This document shows positions 17,936 to 26,706 of a stretch of DNA of 64,000 nt, in pieces. The notes beneath the pieces are model-generated. The model was not told where the DNA came from. It saw only the letters and a list, made by a program, of their open reading frames with translations, and did no database searches. The DNA comes from Caulobacter rhizosphaerae. GTDB taxonomy: Bacteria; Pseudomonadota; Alphaproteobacteria; Caulobacterales; Caulobacteraceae. The number at the start of each line of letters is the position of its first letter. Positions within the stretch are counted from its first letter, which is position 1. A program made the translations under genes and the position numbers. The stretch covers positions 2,100,501-2,164,500 of the forward strand of contig NZ_CP048815.1 of the NCBI RefSeq assembly GCF_010977555.1, given 5' to 3'.

Positions 17936-18831
17936 TGATCACGCCAGAATCGTCCTCTCTGACCATAACAACGCTCGCCGGGATCAACCTGGCCCTAAGA
18001 CGCTATGGATCGGGCGGCGGGCAAACCTGCTTGGCGATCCACGGCTTTGGGGAAGGATCCTACGTCTGGCGCGACCTGGCGCGCGCCATGCCGCAGAGCT
18101 GGAGTCTGATCACCGTCGACCTACGGGGCCATGGCGAATCCGCGTGGGACCCATCCGGACGATACGATCTTGAAGACTACGTTTCGGACTTCGACGACCT
18201 GATGTCTGGTCTGGGCGTCGAGCGCTTCGCCCTCGTCGGCCATTCTCTGGGCGCGCGCATCGGCTGCATCCTCGCCGCCCGAATGCCTAGCCGGGTCTCG
18301 GCCATGGCCCTGGTGGATTTTGGGATCAATCTGTCGGAGACCGGTCAAGATCGCGCCCTAGCCGACTTCATCGAGAGCTTCAAACCGTTCGCGACCTACG
18401 CAGACTACGCCTCTTGGTTCGCGGCGAGTCGACCTCTGACCGATCCACGCCTTCTGGACATGATCGCCACCCAAAGTCTGCGCGCCCGCGACGGCGCGCT
18501 CTATTCGAAATGTGATCCCAAGCTGATCGCCTTCGCCAACAAGATCGTGGACGAAACCTCGATCCGCGCGGCGCTGCGCGAGATCCAGTGCCCGACCCTG
18601 GTCGTGCGCGGAGCGGGCTCGGCCGTCTTCCCGCCCCAGGCGGCCGTGGAAACAGCCGAGCGGCTGCTGCGCGGAGAGCTAAAGACCATTCCAGGCGCAG
18701 GCCATGCCGTCGTTGTGGAAAATCCCGAGACCCTGGCCAGGGAACTGGTCGACTTCCTCCAACGCCACACCGCCTTTCCAACGGGGGAGCGCTTTGAGGT
18801 CAGGCGCGGATTTCCACGCGGAAGCTTCTAA
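17935..18831 (+). CDS. Alpha/beta hydrolase, candidate stand-alone release or editing thioesterase
   Basis: The product is 298 residues with a single alpha/beta-hydrolase fold. The oxyanion-hole motif HGFGEGS is near residue 36, the nucleophile elbow GHSLG places the catalytic serine at 104, and a late GAGHAV supplies the histidine. The ATG overlaps the NRPS stop codon (TGATG), so it is the last gene of the NRPS operon and translationally coupled. Because the NRPS has no C-terminal thioesterase, this enzyme could release the peptide by hydrolysis or cyclisation, or clear misloaded carriers. It looks more like a generic hydrolase than a classical type II thioesterase, so the role is inferred from context. 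Its end overlaps the convergent glycosyltransferase gene by 4 bases. Codon use is less extreme in GC than the NRPS. Confidence 0.88.
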   Translation: MITPESSSLTITTLAGINLALRRYGSGGGQTCLAIHGFGEGSYVWRDLARAMPQSWSLITVDLRGHGESAWDPSGRYDLEDYVSDFDDLMSGLGVERFALVGHSLGARIGCILAARMPSRVSAMALVDFGINLSETGQDRALADFIESFKPFATYADYASWFAASRPLTDPRLLDMIATQSLRARDGALYSKCDPKLIAFANKIVDETSIRAALREIQCPTLVVRGAGSAVFPPQAAVETAERLLRGELKTIPGAGHAVVVENPETLARELVDFLQRHTAFPTGERFEVRRGFPRGSF

Positions 18832-19751
18832 CGGACGCTCTTGGGAATGGCTTTGGCCTGATCGGCCTGTCGCCGGCGGTAGTGGTCCGCCAGCATGTCT
18901 CCCGTCAGCGCCTTGGTTAGCGATATCCCATGCTTGCGGGCGAAATACCTATAGTTCGCCAGCGCGCCCGCACGCTTGGCGTCGGCATCGAAGGGGTGAG
19001 GGTGGTGGACGGCCAAGGCTTGCCGCGACAGCCGTAGCCCAATACCGGCTTTGTGGAGCCGATAGCCCAACTCCACGTCCTCCGCGCCCCAGGTCCTGAA
19101 CGCCTCGTCAAAGCCCCCCTGATCGAGGAGGTCGCGGGTTCGTACCGACACGTTGCAGGTCCAGAACACCACCCAGGGCGCGTCGAGCAACGACAGATCG
19201 TCATGGCATAGCGCGTAGATATGCTCGCGAACGTCGGCGCGCGAAAATCGCCCGTGCGCCATCTCGACATATCGATCGATATCGGCGTCTCGCAGTTCCG
19301 CGACAATCTCCCTAGAGGTCTGGTTTTCGTCGTCGAAGCACAGGACATAGCCAACGACCGCCGCCGGCAAGCCCTGCGCGGCGGCCGCGTCATGGCTCGC
19401 AAGGTGCGCGCGGATACAATTGGAGTGGGCCAAGACGCCGCAATCCAGAAACAGCGTCACCGGGGCCCGGGCGCGGGCCAAGCCAAGATTGCGCGCCGCC
19501 CCAGCCCGGAATCCCTCATCAGGCTGCCAAAAATAGCGCACGTCCAACCGATCCCGGAAGTCGGCGACAGTCTCTTCGGTGCCATCCGACGAGCCGTCGT
19601 CCACGACAAGGACCTCGAAGGTGTCGCCCGGCAGACGTTGGCGGGCAAGTTGATCCAACGTGCGCTGCAGGAGGGCGCGGCGGTTGTAGGTGGGGATGAT
19701 GACGGTGCAAGCCGGAGTACGGCGCAAGCGTGCGTCGATTGAAAGCTGCAT
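18828..19751 (-). CDS. Family 2 glycosyltransferase
   Basis: A 307-residue soluble GT-A fold enzyme. The N-terminal nucleotide-sugar binding segment reads TVIIPTYNRRALLQ, followed by VVDDGSSDGTEETV. A C-terminal galactosyltransferase-like block carries TWGAEDVELGYRL, where the acidic pair probably acts in catalysis or metal binding. No membrane segment or signal peptide is seen. It is convergent with the hydrolase and divergent from the carbamoyltransferase. Its location suggests glycosylation of the NRPS product or a precursor, but it could equally act on a surface glycan; the sugar cannot be deduced. The 169 bases between its start and 19921 contain no gene. Confidence 0.88.
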   Translation of the reverse strand: MQLSIDARLRRTPACTVIIPTYNRRALLQRTLDQLARQRLPGDTFEVLVVDDGSSDGTEETVADFRDRLDVRYFWQPDEGFRAGAARNLGLARARAPVTLFLDCGVLAHSNCIRAHLASHDAAAAQGLPAAVVGYVLCFDDENQTSREIVAELRDADIDRYVEMAHGRFSRADVREHIYALCHDDLSLLDAPWVVFWTCNVSVRTRDLLDQGGFDEAFRTWGAEDVELGYRLHKAGIGLRLSRQALAVHHPHPFDADAKRAGALANYRYFARKHGISLTKALTGDMLADHYRRRQADQAKAIPKSVR

Positions 19752-19920
19752 TCGAGGCGCCCTGTCAGCGTGACTCTACATTGGCGATTTGCGCGACTAG
19801 GATTTATCTAAATTGACTTGCATTGTCGATCAATCGTGCGGCATGGTGGGATCTGGGTCTGGTGTTAAATCTATCCATCTTCGACGAAAGTGTAGCCCAT
19901 AACGCACTTGGGGGTGAGGG

Positions 19921-21657
19921 ATGCGAATTTGCGGCCTGAAGGTCACGCATGACGGCGCGATCGCCCTGGTCGAAGATGGCCGGCTCATCTTCAGCGTCGA
20001 GCAGGAAAAGCTTGGCAACAATCGGCGGTATCAACCCATCCGGGAACTGGATGTCGTCAGCCAAACCTTGGCCCAGTTCGGCTATAGGCTGGATGATATC
20101 GATCAGTTCGTCGTCGACGGCTGGGACGGGGACCAGCACTCCAAAATACCGTTGCTCAGTTCCGGGCAGCCGATCACGCTATGCGCCGCACCCTATATCG
20201 AGGCCTCGGGGCGCAACGTCATGGAGCCGCTTACCGGCGCGGGTCTGGTGATGGACGGCCAAAAGTTCGAGTTCGTCAGCTATCCTCACGTGGCCGGTCA
20301 CATCAGTTCCGCCTACTGCACGAGCGATTTCGCCAAACAAGGGCTGTCAGCCTATTGCCTTGTCTGGGATGGATCGATCTTCCCACGGCTTTACTTCGTC
20401 GACCCGGAGGTCGGCTCCGTCACGTTGGTCAAAAGCCTGTTTCCCCTGATCGGCCACGCTTATGCGGCTGCAGGCCAACATTTCGGCCCCTACAAGCGCG
20501 ACACCTATTCTCCCAGAGCGACCGACCTGGGCGTTGCTGGCAAGCTGATGGCCTATATCGCCATGGGCTCCGCGCGCGACGACATCGTCGCCATCCTAGA
20601 ACGCCTCTACCAGGAACGCTTCTCTTCCGAATCTGAGGCCGCACGGCTCTATCGCGAGCAGGTGGTGGGCGCTGGAATGGGACTGGAGCCCTCCTTGCCC
20701 TATTTGCACGAGTACATGCGCGCCTGCGCCCAGGCGCTCGCCGAGGAGGACGACGACGACGTCCTGGCGTCCTTCCATGTCTTTCTCGAGCGCAAGCTTG
20801 TTTCGCACCTGGTGGCCGCGGTCGAGGAGCATGCGCCTGACCTGCCCAAGCGTATTTGCGTGGTGGGCGGCTGCGCGCTTAATATTAAATGGAACAGCGC
20901 GATCCGCGAAACAGGGCGGTTTGAAGAGGTCTGGGTGCCGCCTTTTCCCAACGACAGCGGCTCGGCGATCGGAGCGGCTTGCTGCGGCATGATCTCGGCC
21001 GTGGGGCTGCAGCCGCTGGAATGGAGCGTCTACAGCGGGCCCGCGCTCGTGGCCAGCCAAGCGCCGCAGGAGGGATGGCGAAGCGCGCCCTGCGATCTGC
21101 CGGAGCTGGCGCGGCGGCTCATTGATGGCGCGCCGGTCGTCTTCCTGACCGGCCGAGCCGAATTGGGGCCGCGCGCCTTGGGTTCGAGGAGCATCCTGGC
21201 TTCGCCGGTCTCTCCGCACATGAAAGATCTGCTCAACGATCTGAAACTACGCGAACGCTTCCGCCCGGTCGCGCCGATCTGCTTGGCCGACAGGGCCCCG
21301 GAACTGTTCGAGCCGGGATTGCCTGATCCGTATATGCTGTTCGACCATCAGACCCGCCCGGACTGGTTGGACAGAATCCCCGCTGTCGTGCATCTGGACG
21401 GCACGGCGCGGTTGCAAACCGTTGGGCGGGATCTGGATCATCCCGTCGCCAGGCTGCTCATCGAATTCGAACGCCTGACGGGGCTGCCCGTGCTCTGCAA
21501 CACCAGCGCCAATCACCATGGGCGCGGGTTCTTTCCCGACGTCGCTTCAGCCTGCGCCTGGGGCAAGATCGCCCAGGTCTGGAGCGACGGGGTCCTCTAT
21601 TCGATGGAGGTCCCGGAAACATCAGCACACGGAACGGTCGAACGGGAACAGGCTTAA
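19921..21657 (+). CDS. NodU/CmcH-family carbamoyltransferase
   Basis: A 578-residue protein with the two-domain architecture of O-carbamoyltransferases, which use carbamoyl phosphate and ATP to carbamoylate a hydroxyl through a carbamoyl-adenylate. The N-terminal ASKHA-type half opens with GLKVTHDGAIALVEDG; the metal-binding HD is present, although the residues before it differ from the common NxSHDAS form. Later VVGGCALNIKWN and FPNDSGSAIGAA match the conserved family core. The C-terminal YrdC-like half carries GRAELGPRALGSRSILA and a closing CNTSANHHGRG. The gene follows a 169-base intergenic region and precedes the di-iron oxidase gene by about 56 bases in the same direction. It probably tailors the peptide or a building block. 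Confidence 0.9.
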   Translation: MRICGLKVTHDGAIALVEDGRLIFSVEQEKLGNNRRYQPIRELDVVSQTLAQFGYRLDDIDQFVVDGWDGDQHSKIPLLSSGQPITLCAAPYIEASGRNVMEPLTGAGLVMDGQKFEFVSYPHVAGHISSAYCTSDFAKQGLSAYCLVWDGSIFPRLYFVDPEVGSVTLVKSLFPLIGHAYAAAGQHFGPYKRDTYSPRATDLGVAGKLMAYIAMGSARDDIVAILERLYQERFSSESEAARLYREQVVGAGMGLEPSLPYLHEYMRACAQALAEEDDDDVLASFHVFLERKLVSHLVAAVEEHAPDLPKRICVVGGCALNIKWNSAIRETGRFEEVWVPPFPNDSGSAIGAACCGMISAVGLQPLEWSVYSGPALVASQAPQEGWRSAPCDLPELARRLIDGAPVVFLTGRAELGPRALGSRSILASPVSPHMKDLLNDLKLRERFRPVAPICLADRAPELFEPGLPDPYMLFDHQTRPDWLDRIPAVVHLDGTARLQTVGRDLDHPVARLLIEFERLTGLPVLCNTSANHHGRGFFPDVASACAWGKIAQVWSDGVLYSMEVPETSAHGTVEREQA

Positions 21658-21713
21658 CCGAGCCTTCAACGGCCAGGCAAGCGCCGGCGGCTGCACAATC
21701 GATGGAGAGGATC

Positions 21714-22403
21714 ATGATCGACGAACTCATGCGGCGCTTGCGCGCCTGCGGCAATCGACGCGAACTGATCAATCACCGCTTCTTTCGCGAGACGGTGTCC
21801 GATCCGGGCGTAGGGCGCGACGGCGCAGCGATCGTCCTGGGCCAATGGTGGCGTCCGCTGCACTATTTTCCCGTCTTCCTTTCCCGATCAATCGCAATTT
21901 TGGACGATCTGCGACACCAAAGCTTTCTGGCCGATGTTCTCAACGAGGAATTGGGCGAGGGCGATCCGCAGTTGGCGCACGAGCGGATCTTCATCGAGAC
22001 GATGTCCGATCTTGGGTTTTCAGTCGAGCAATTGACCCAAGCCAACGCGTTGCCGGCGACCACCGCCCTGGTCGAAAGCTATACCCAGGGCGCCGAAAGC
22101 CGACTGACGGCCTTGGGGTGCGTGTTCGCCACCGAGGTCGCGGATCTGGCGATGGTCGGCGGCATCGGCAAACTGGTTCGACGGGTGACCGGCGCCGCCA
22201 AGCTCCCCTGGGTCGACATCCACATTCAGCAAGAACCCAATCACGTCGATAAGGTGCATCGCACCTTGGGCGGCGATTTCACGCCCGATGAGTTGGAAGC
22301 CGTCGTCTCAGCCGCCGATGAGCACTGGGCGGCCTGGTGCGCGTTCTTCGACGCGCTTGACCAGACCGTGAAACGCTCGGCGCCCGCGCTGGAGCCGATC
22401 TAG
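21714..22403 (+). CDS. Haem-oxygenase-like di-iron oxidase (iron-containing redox enzyme family)
   Basis: The product is 229 helical residues. NEELGEGDPQLAHERIF near residues 77-93, then FATEV near 139, and HVDKVH near 177 resemble the metal-ligand pattern of haem-oxygenase-like di-iron oxidases and oxygenases. That family includes N-oxygenases and fatty-acid decarboxylases of natural-product pathways. Candidate ligands are Glu78 or 79, His89, Glu141, His177, Asp179 and His182. An ATG at 21702 would add four residues, but GGAGAGG at 21704-21710 is well placed only for the ATG at 21714, so that start is preferred. It ends 2 bases before the convergent aminotransferase stop. A role in making or oxidising an unusual residue is inferred from context only. 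Confidence 0.8.
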   Translation: MIDELMRRLRACGNRRELINHRFFRETVSDPGVGRDGAAIVLGQWWRPLHYFPVFLSRSIAILDDLRHQSFLADVLNEELGEGDPQLAHERIFIETMSDLGFSVEQLTQANALPATTALVESYTQGAESRLTALGCVFATEVADLAMVGGIGKLVRRVTGAAKLPWVDIHIQQEPNHVDKVHRTLGGDFTPDELEAVVSAADEHWAAWCAFFDALDQTVKRSAPALEPI

Positions 22404-22405
22404 CC

Positions 22406-23644
22406 TCACAGGCGCGCCTGGATCAGGGCGGCCAGGCGCGCGACGCCCTCTTGAATTTGCCGAGGGTTCGTCATGGAATAGCTCAGGCGCAACATGTTGC
22501 GTCCGCCGCCGTTGGCGAAAAACGCCTGGCCTGGAACGAAGGCGACCCGAGCCTCGTCATGGGCTTCCACCAGAAGCCTGCGAGCGTCCATATGCTCGGG
22601 AAGCGTAACCCAGACGAACAGGCCGCCCTGCGGCCGGGTCCACGTGACGCCCGGCGGCATCGTCTGCGCGAGCGCTTGAAGCATTGCCCTGCGACGCTCC
22701 TCATAGGTGCGCCGAACCTTTTTAAGCTGGTCTTCGAAGCCCGCGGAGGCGACTTCATGGAGCATGACTTGGCCAAACGTCGAGCTGTGGACATCTTCAC
22801 CCTGCTTGGCCAACGCGACCATGTCGGCCACGTCCCGCCGCGCGCAGATCCACCCGACGCGAAAGCCTGGCGCCAGGGTTTTCGAGAACGTACCGCAATA
22901 GACTACGTGGCTCCCCTCGATTCCGTAGTCTTGGGCGGCGAGCGCGGCGCAGGACGGAACCTGGCTGTGGTCCGTCCCGAGATCGACGTATGCCGCGTCC
23001 TCGACCAGAGGAATGTTCAGTTCACGGGTCAACGCCAGGAGTTTCCGACGCACCGCCAACGAAAGCGTCCGACCCGTCGGGTTCGCAAAATCTGGGACAA
23101 TATAGGCTAGGCGAACCTGGCTGCCGGCACGGGCCGCGTGCTCGCGATAGTTATGCGCCGGAGCGGCGTCCAGATGCAGTTCATCGTAGCGCGGCTCACA
23201 CGCCCCAAACGCCTGGAGCGCGCCCATGTAGGTGGGCGCCGTCACCAGGGCGGTGTCCCCCTTTGAGAGAAAGAGTTTGGCCGAAAGACTCAAGGCCTGC
23301 TGGGCGCCTGAGGTGATTACGATATTGTCCGGACCGCAGGCGCAGCCGGCGGCGGTCATGCGCTGGGCGATCCACGCCCTTAATGGCCGATAGCCCGCGC
23401 AGGTGGTGTATTGCAGGGCTGCGCCACCGCGGCTTGGCTCGGCAAAGACGTCTCGTTGAGCGCGATCAAAGGCCTCGATCGGGAAGAGGTCCGGCTCGGG
23501 CATGCCGCCCGCGAAGGATATCATGTCGGCGCGCGCCCCGGCGGTCAGCAGGTCGCTGATGTCGGAAGCCATGAAGGCTTGCGTCCGGGAGGCGTATACC
23601 CAGTTGACGACCCCAGGATCGTGTGGCGCGTTCGCTGCTGACAC
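22406..23644 (-). CDS. PLP-dependent aminotransferase, class I/II (2-aminoadipate/kynurenine aminotransferase-like)
   Basis: A 412-residue fold-type I aminotransferase. MISFAGGMPEPDLFP at the N terminus, ITSGAQQALSL for the PLP phosphate region, PDFANPTGRTLS, and GTFSKTLAPGFRVGW with the Schiff-base lysine are all present, as is a closing GRNMLRLSY with the carboxylate-binding arginine. The family resembles LysN/AadAT and the MocR aminotransferase domain, but there is no GntR DNA-binding domain. It is convergent with the di-iron oxidase and divergent from the TonB-dependent receptor, sharing the 176-base promoter region with the two-part operator. It may supply or consume a nonproteinogenic amino acid for the NRPS; the substrate is unknown. 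Confidence 0.9.
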   Translation of the reverse strand: MSAANAPHDPGVVNWVYASRTQAFMASDISDLLTAGARADMISFAGGMPEPDLFPIEAFDRAQRDVFAEPSRGGAALQYTTCAGYRPLRAWIAQRMTAAGCACGPDNIVITSGAQQALSLSAKLFLSKGDTALVTAPTYMGALQAFGACEPRYDELHLDAAPAHNYREHAARAGSQVRLAYIVPDFANPTGRTLSLAVRRKLLALTRELNIPLVEDAAYVDLGTDHSQVPSCAALAAQDYGIEGSHVVYCGTFSKTLAPGFRVGWICARRDVADMVALAKQGEDVHSSTFGQVMLHEVASAGFEDQLKKVRRTYEERRRAMLQALAQTMPPGVTWTRPQGGLFVWVTLPEHMDARRLLVEAHDEARVAFVPGQAFFANGGGRNMLRLSYSMTNPRQIQEGVARLAALIQARL

Positions 23645-23730
23645 GGCCGATCACCTTCCCGAGGTTTAGACTTCCTCACATTGGGATACATTTGGCGGCT
23701 GATCAATCGTAACGTGGCGCCGCCCCCCAA

Positions 23731-23769
23731 GTGACAGATGTCATGCGCAGGGCATGACGTTGGGCACTG
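23731..23769 (+). promoter_or_regulatory. Two-part candidate operator upstream of the TonB-dependent receptor
   Basis: GTGACAGATGTCAT (23731-23744), a palindrome of TGACA-N2-TGTCA, is followed 23 bases later (start to start) by ATGACGTTGGGCACTG (23754-23769). The first site ends about 77 bases before the receptor start. The same two elements with the same 23-base step occur upstream of the ABC operon at 29590-29628. The site also lies about 87 bases upstream of the divergent aminotransferase. The DesR-like regulator encoded nearby is the obvious candidate protein, by inference. Confidence 0.65.
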
Positions 23770-23820
23770 TCGTCACCGTGGCCGCGCCTCCAAAAAACAA
23801 AATACAGCTGAGGAGGGGAC

Positions 23821-26097
23821 ATGGCCTTTTTGGAATTGAAGAGCGTCGGGATCGCGAGCCTGGCCGCCGGAGCGCTGGCTGCTCCAACTTGGGCGTTGGC
23901 GCAGGCCGGCGGCGCTGGAGCGCCCCCCCCCGCGGCCGCCCAAGCTCAGCCCCAGCCGCAGCTGCGGCCGAAATCCGCCTCGACGGGGGATGCGAAGGCT
24001 CCGTCGGCGGTCGAGGGCGTTATCGTGACCGCGCCCAGCTCCCAGGGCGTTAAGGCGTCCATCGACCGGCTCAGCTATAGTCTGAGCAAGGACCTGCATG
24101 TCCAGAGCGGCTCGATCGCCGACGTTTTGCGCAACATCCCCTCCGTAGACGTTGACGTTCAGGGCAACGTCAGCTTGCGCGGCGATCCAAACGTTACGAT
24201 CCTCATCGACGGCCAACCCTCCGGCATGTTCAAGGGGGAAGGGCGCGGGCAGATGCTTCAGCAACTGCCCGCCAGTCAAATCGAGCGCGTGGAAGTGATG
24301 ACAAATCCTTCCGCAGCCTTCAGTCCCGAAGGCACGGCGGGCATCATCAATCTTATCACCAAGCAAAACCGGGGCGTGGGCCTCGTCGGCTCGCTCAAGG
24401 CTAATGTTGGCAACGGCGGGCGTAACAACGGGGGGATCAGCCTTTCGCACAACGCCCGTGATTTGACGGTCTCAGGCGATGCGGGGTGGCGGCGCGATGC
24501 TGTCTCCGGAACCTTGGACGATGAACGCCACGCGGTCGACCAAGCGGGGGGCGTGAGTAACACGCGCCAGGCGACCCGGTTCAAAAGCGAAGGCGACTCC
24601 ACAAACGTCAGAGGCGCGGTCGATTATGACCTCACCAGCACCACCCGGATCGGGGGCGAACTTCGCTACAACGACATGGATTTCGATTCCAAGTCGTTCA
24701 GCAGCTACGACACCTCGGATGGGGCGGGCCTGGCCACGCAGGGCTACGATCGCAGCACGCAGGCTCGCTGGAAGAAATCCGTGGAAGGCCTCTCGACCAA
24801 CGCTCGGCGTAAATTTTCGGGAACCGAGCACGACTTGTCGATCAATTTCAGTATCGAGCGGACCTTGGAAGATCAGGATCGCCAGACATTGATGCAGTCG
24901 CGTCTGCCCGTTGCGCCAGACAGTTACGAGGTCGTGCGCAACGGCACAGATCTGGTTCAGACCCATTTGAAGGCCGAGTACCGGAAGCCCCTGGCGTCGG
25001 GCGACAAGCTCGTTGCAGGCTACGAGGGGCAGATCGACGACAACACGTACAACAACTATGGCGCTCGCGGCGCCGACGCAGGTTCGTTAATCGAGCTGCC
25101 TGGTCTCACCAACCGGTTTGAATACCGCCAGACTGTCCAGGCTGTCTACGCCACCTACCAGCACATGTTCGGCAAGCTGACGGCATTGGGCGGCCTTCGC
25201 GTCGAGAGCGCCGAGATCGACACCCATCAGGTCACGTCGGGAACCGGTGCGGGGCAGGACTACGTCAAAGCCTACCCGTCGCTGCATCTAACCTATGCGC
25301 TGTCGCTCGAAACCCAGGTGACGGGCAGTTACAGCCGGCGGATCCAGCGCCCCGCCGCTCAGGATCTCAACCCCTACGTCACCTACCAGGATCCCTACAA
25401 TTTCCGGCAGGGCAACCCCGATTTGAACCCCCAAATCACCGACTCGTTCGAGATGGGCTTGAGACGTATGCACAACGGGGCCTTCTACATGGCCAATCTC
25501 TACTATCGCCGCTCACGCGACGGCGTCACCGATATTAGCCGTGATCTGGGCAGCGGGGTTCTTCTGACCACGAAGGAGAACCTCGCGCGCGGCCAGAACG
25601 TCGGCGTCGAATTGGTCGTCACCGGAAAGCTCAGCAAGAAGCTCTCCTACAACGTTTCCGGAAATGCGTTTTGGAACGAGATCGAAAGCCCCGAGGTGGT
25701 TGGCGACGACAGCCGCTCGGGCGTATCGTTCATGGCGCGAGGCAACCTGAACTGGCAAGCCACACCAAAGGATTTCTTCCAGATCAACACCTTCGCCATC
25801 GGCAAACGGATTACGCCGCAAGGTTGGCAAGCGCCCACGGGCATGCTCAATCTGGGCTATCAGCACCGGTTCAATCCGAAGATCGCGGCTATCGTCACGG
25901 TTCAAGACGCGCTGAAGACCTTCGGAAGCAAGACCTACATCGACACGCCCACCTTACGGGACGTAAATCGGCGCGATTTCGACCTGCGGGCCGTGTATGT
26001 CGGCGTGACCTACAGCCTCGGCGGCGCCAATCGCAATCGTCCAAGCGACCCGAAATTCGACTTTGAAGGCGGTTTGAACGCCGCAGGCCCCCGCTAG
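23821..26097 (+). CDS. TonB-dependent outer membrane receptor
   Basis: A 758-residue outer membrane protein with a signal peptide ending near ALAQAGG (about residues 1-30) and a proline/alanine-rich linker. A plug domain follows (EGVIVTAPS through SIADVLRNIPSVDVDVQGNVSLRGDPNVTILIDGQPSG to SAAFSPEGTAGIINLIT). The rest is a beta-barrel rich in aromatic-ended strands, ending in YVGVTYSLGG with a short tail. It resembles the outer-membrane beta-barrel receptor group rather than the 1000-residue Xanthomonas/Caulobacter type. The ribosome binding site GAGGAGGGG is strong. Next to NRPS genes it may take up the peptide, possibly as a metal complex, but no metal-binding chemistry is evident from the NRPS itself. 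Its promoter shares the two-part operator with the ABC operon. Confidence 0.92.
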   Translation: MAFLELKSVGIASLAAGALAAPTWALAQAGGAGAPPPAAAQAQPQPQLRPKSASTGDAKAPSAVEGVIVTAPSSQGVKASIDRLSYSLSKDLHVQSGSIADVLRNIPSVDVDVQGNVSLRGDPNVTILIDGQPSGMFKGEGRGQMLQQLPASQIERVEVMTNPSAAFSPEGTAGIINLITKQNRGVGLVGSLKANVGNGGRNNGGISLSHNARDLTVSGDAGWRRDAVSGTLDDERHAVDQAGGVSNTRQATRFKSEGDSTNVRGAVDYDLTSTTRIGGELRYNDMDFDSKSFSSYDTSDGAGLATQGYDRSTQARWKKSVEGLSTNARRKFSGTEHDLSINFSIERTLEDQDRQTLMQSRLPVAPDSYEVVRNGTDLVQTHLKAEYRKPLASGDKLVAGYEGQIDDNTYNNYGARGADAGSLIELPGLTNRFEYRQTVQAVYATYQHMFGKLTALGGLRVESAEIDTHQVTSGTGAGQDYVKAYPSLHLTYALSLETQVTGSYSRRIQRPAAQDLNPYVTYQDPYNFRQGNPDLNPQITDSFEMGLRRMHNGAFYMANLYYRRSRDGVTDISRDLGSGVLLTTKENLARGQNVGVELVVTGKLSKKLSYNVSGNAFWNEIESPEVVGDDSRSGVSFMARGNLNWQATPKDFFQINTFAIGKRITPQGWQAPTGMLNLGYQHRFNPKIAAIVTVQDALKTFGSKTYIDTPTLRDVNRRDFDLRAVYVGVTYSLGGANRNRPSDPKFDFEGGLNAAGPR

Positions 26098-26100
26098 GCG

Positions 26101-26706
26101 CTAGAGCCAGCCGTTAGCACGCGCGATCCGGCTGGCCTCAACGCGATTGGCAGCACCGATTTTCTGCACGGCTTCGGAGACGTAGTTTCGGACCGTGCCG
26201 GGCGAGAGGCCTAGGGCGTCGGCAATCTGGCGGTTCGAACGGCCCCCTTCAGCCAGGCGCAGAATAGCGCGCTCTCGCTCGTTAAGAGGGTCGGCCCCGC
26301 CGCTCCACAGACTCTCGTTCAGGTCCGGCTGAATGGCCCGTCCTCCGGCGGCTACGGTGCGGACCGCCGAGGCCAGCACATCGCTTGGGCTATCCTTGAG
26401 CAGATAGCCTCGCACCCCGGCTTCCAAAGCCCGTCGAAGATAGCCGGGACGGCCGAATGTCGTCAGGATCAGCACGCGCGTGGGGGCGGCCTCGGCCTTG
26501 AGCTGGCCGGCGACATCTATTCCCGTCATGCCCGGCATCTCGATATCGGCGATAAGGATGTCAGGTCGCTGTTCGCGAACCAGGGCCAGCGCCATTTCGC
26601 CGTCATGCGCCTTGCCCACGACTCGGATATCACCCTCAAGTTCGAGCAAGGCGCTGAGCGCGCCGAGGACGAGTTGCTGGTCTTCGGCGATTACGACGCG
26701 GATCAT
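26101..26706 (-). CDS. NarL/FixJ-type response regulator (DesR-like)
   Basis: The product is 201 residues. A receiver domain holds acidic residues at VVIAEDQ and the phosphoacceptor Asp54 in LIADIEMPG, and the switch region reads TTFGRPGYL. A C-terminal LuxR-type helix-turn-helix follows (LNERERAILRLAEGG through NRQIADALGLSPGTVRNYVSEAVQKIG). Its start overlaps the kinase stop by 4 bases, as in a cognate pair. The gene ends 3 bases from the convergent TonB-receptor stop. It probably binds the TGACA-N2-TGTCA sites found before the receptor and before its own operon. Confidence 0.93.
   Translation of the reverse strand: MIRVVIAEDQQLVLGALSALLELEGDIRVVGKAHDGEMALALVREQRPDILIADIEMPGMTGIDVAGQLKAEAAPTRVLILTTFGRPGYLRRALEAGVRGYLLKDSPSDVLASAVRTVAAGGRAIQPDLNESLWSGGADPLNERERAILRLAEGGRSNRQIADALGLSPGTVRNYVSEAVQKIGAANRVEASRIARANGWL

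Noticed and set aside
19752..19920. Copy of the two-part operator before the carbamoyltransferase
   Set aside because: Only loose TGAC-like matches were found; neither the palindrome nor the 23-base step is present.
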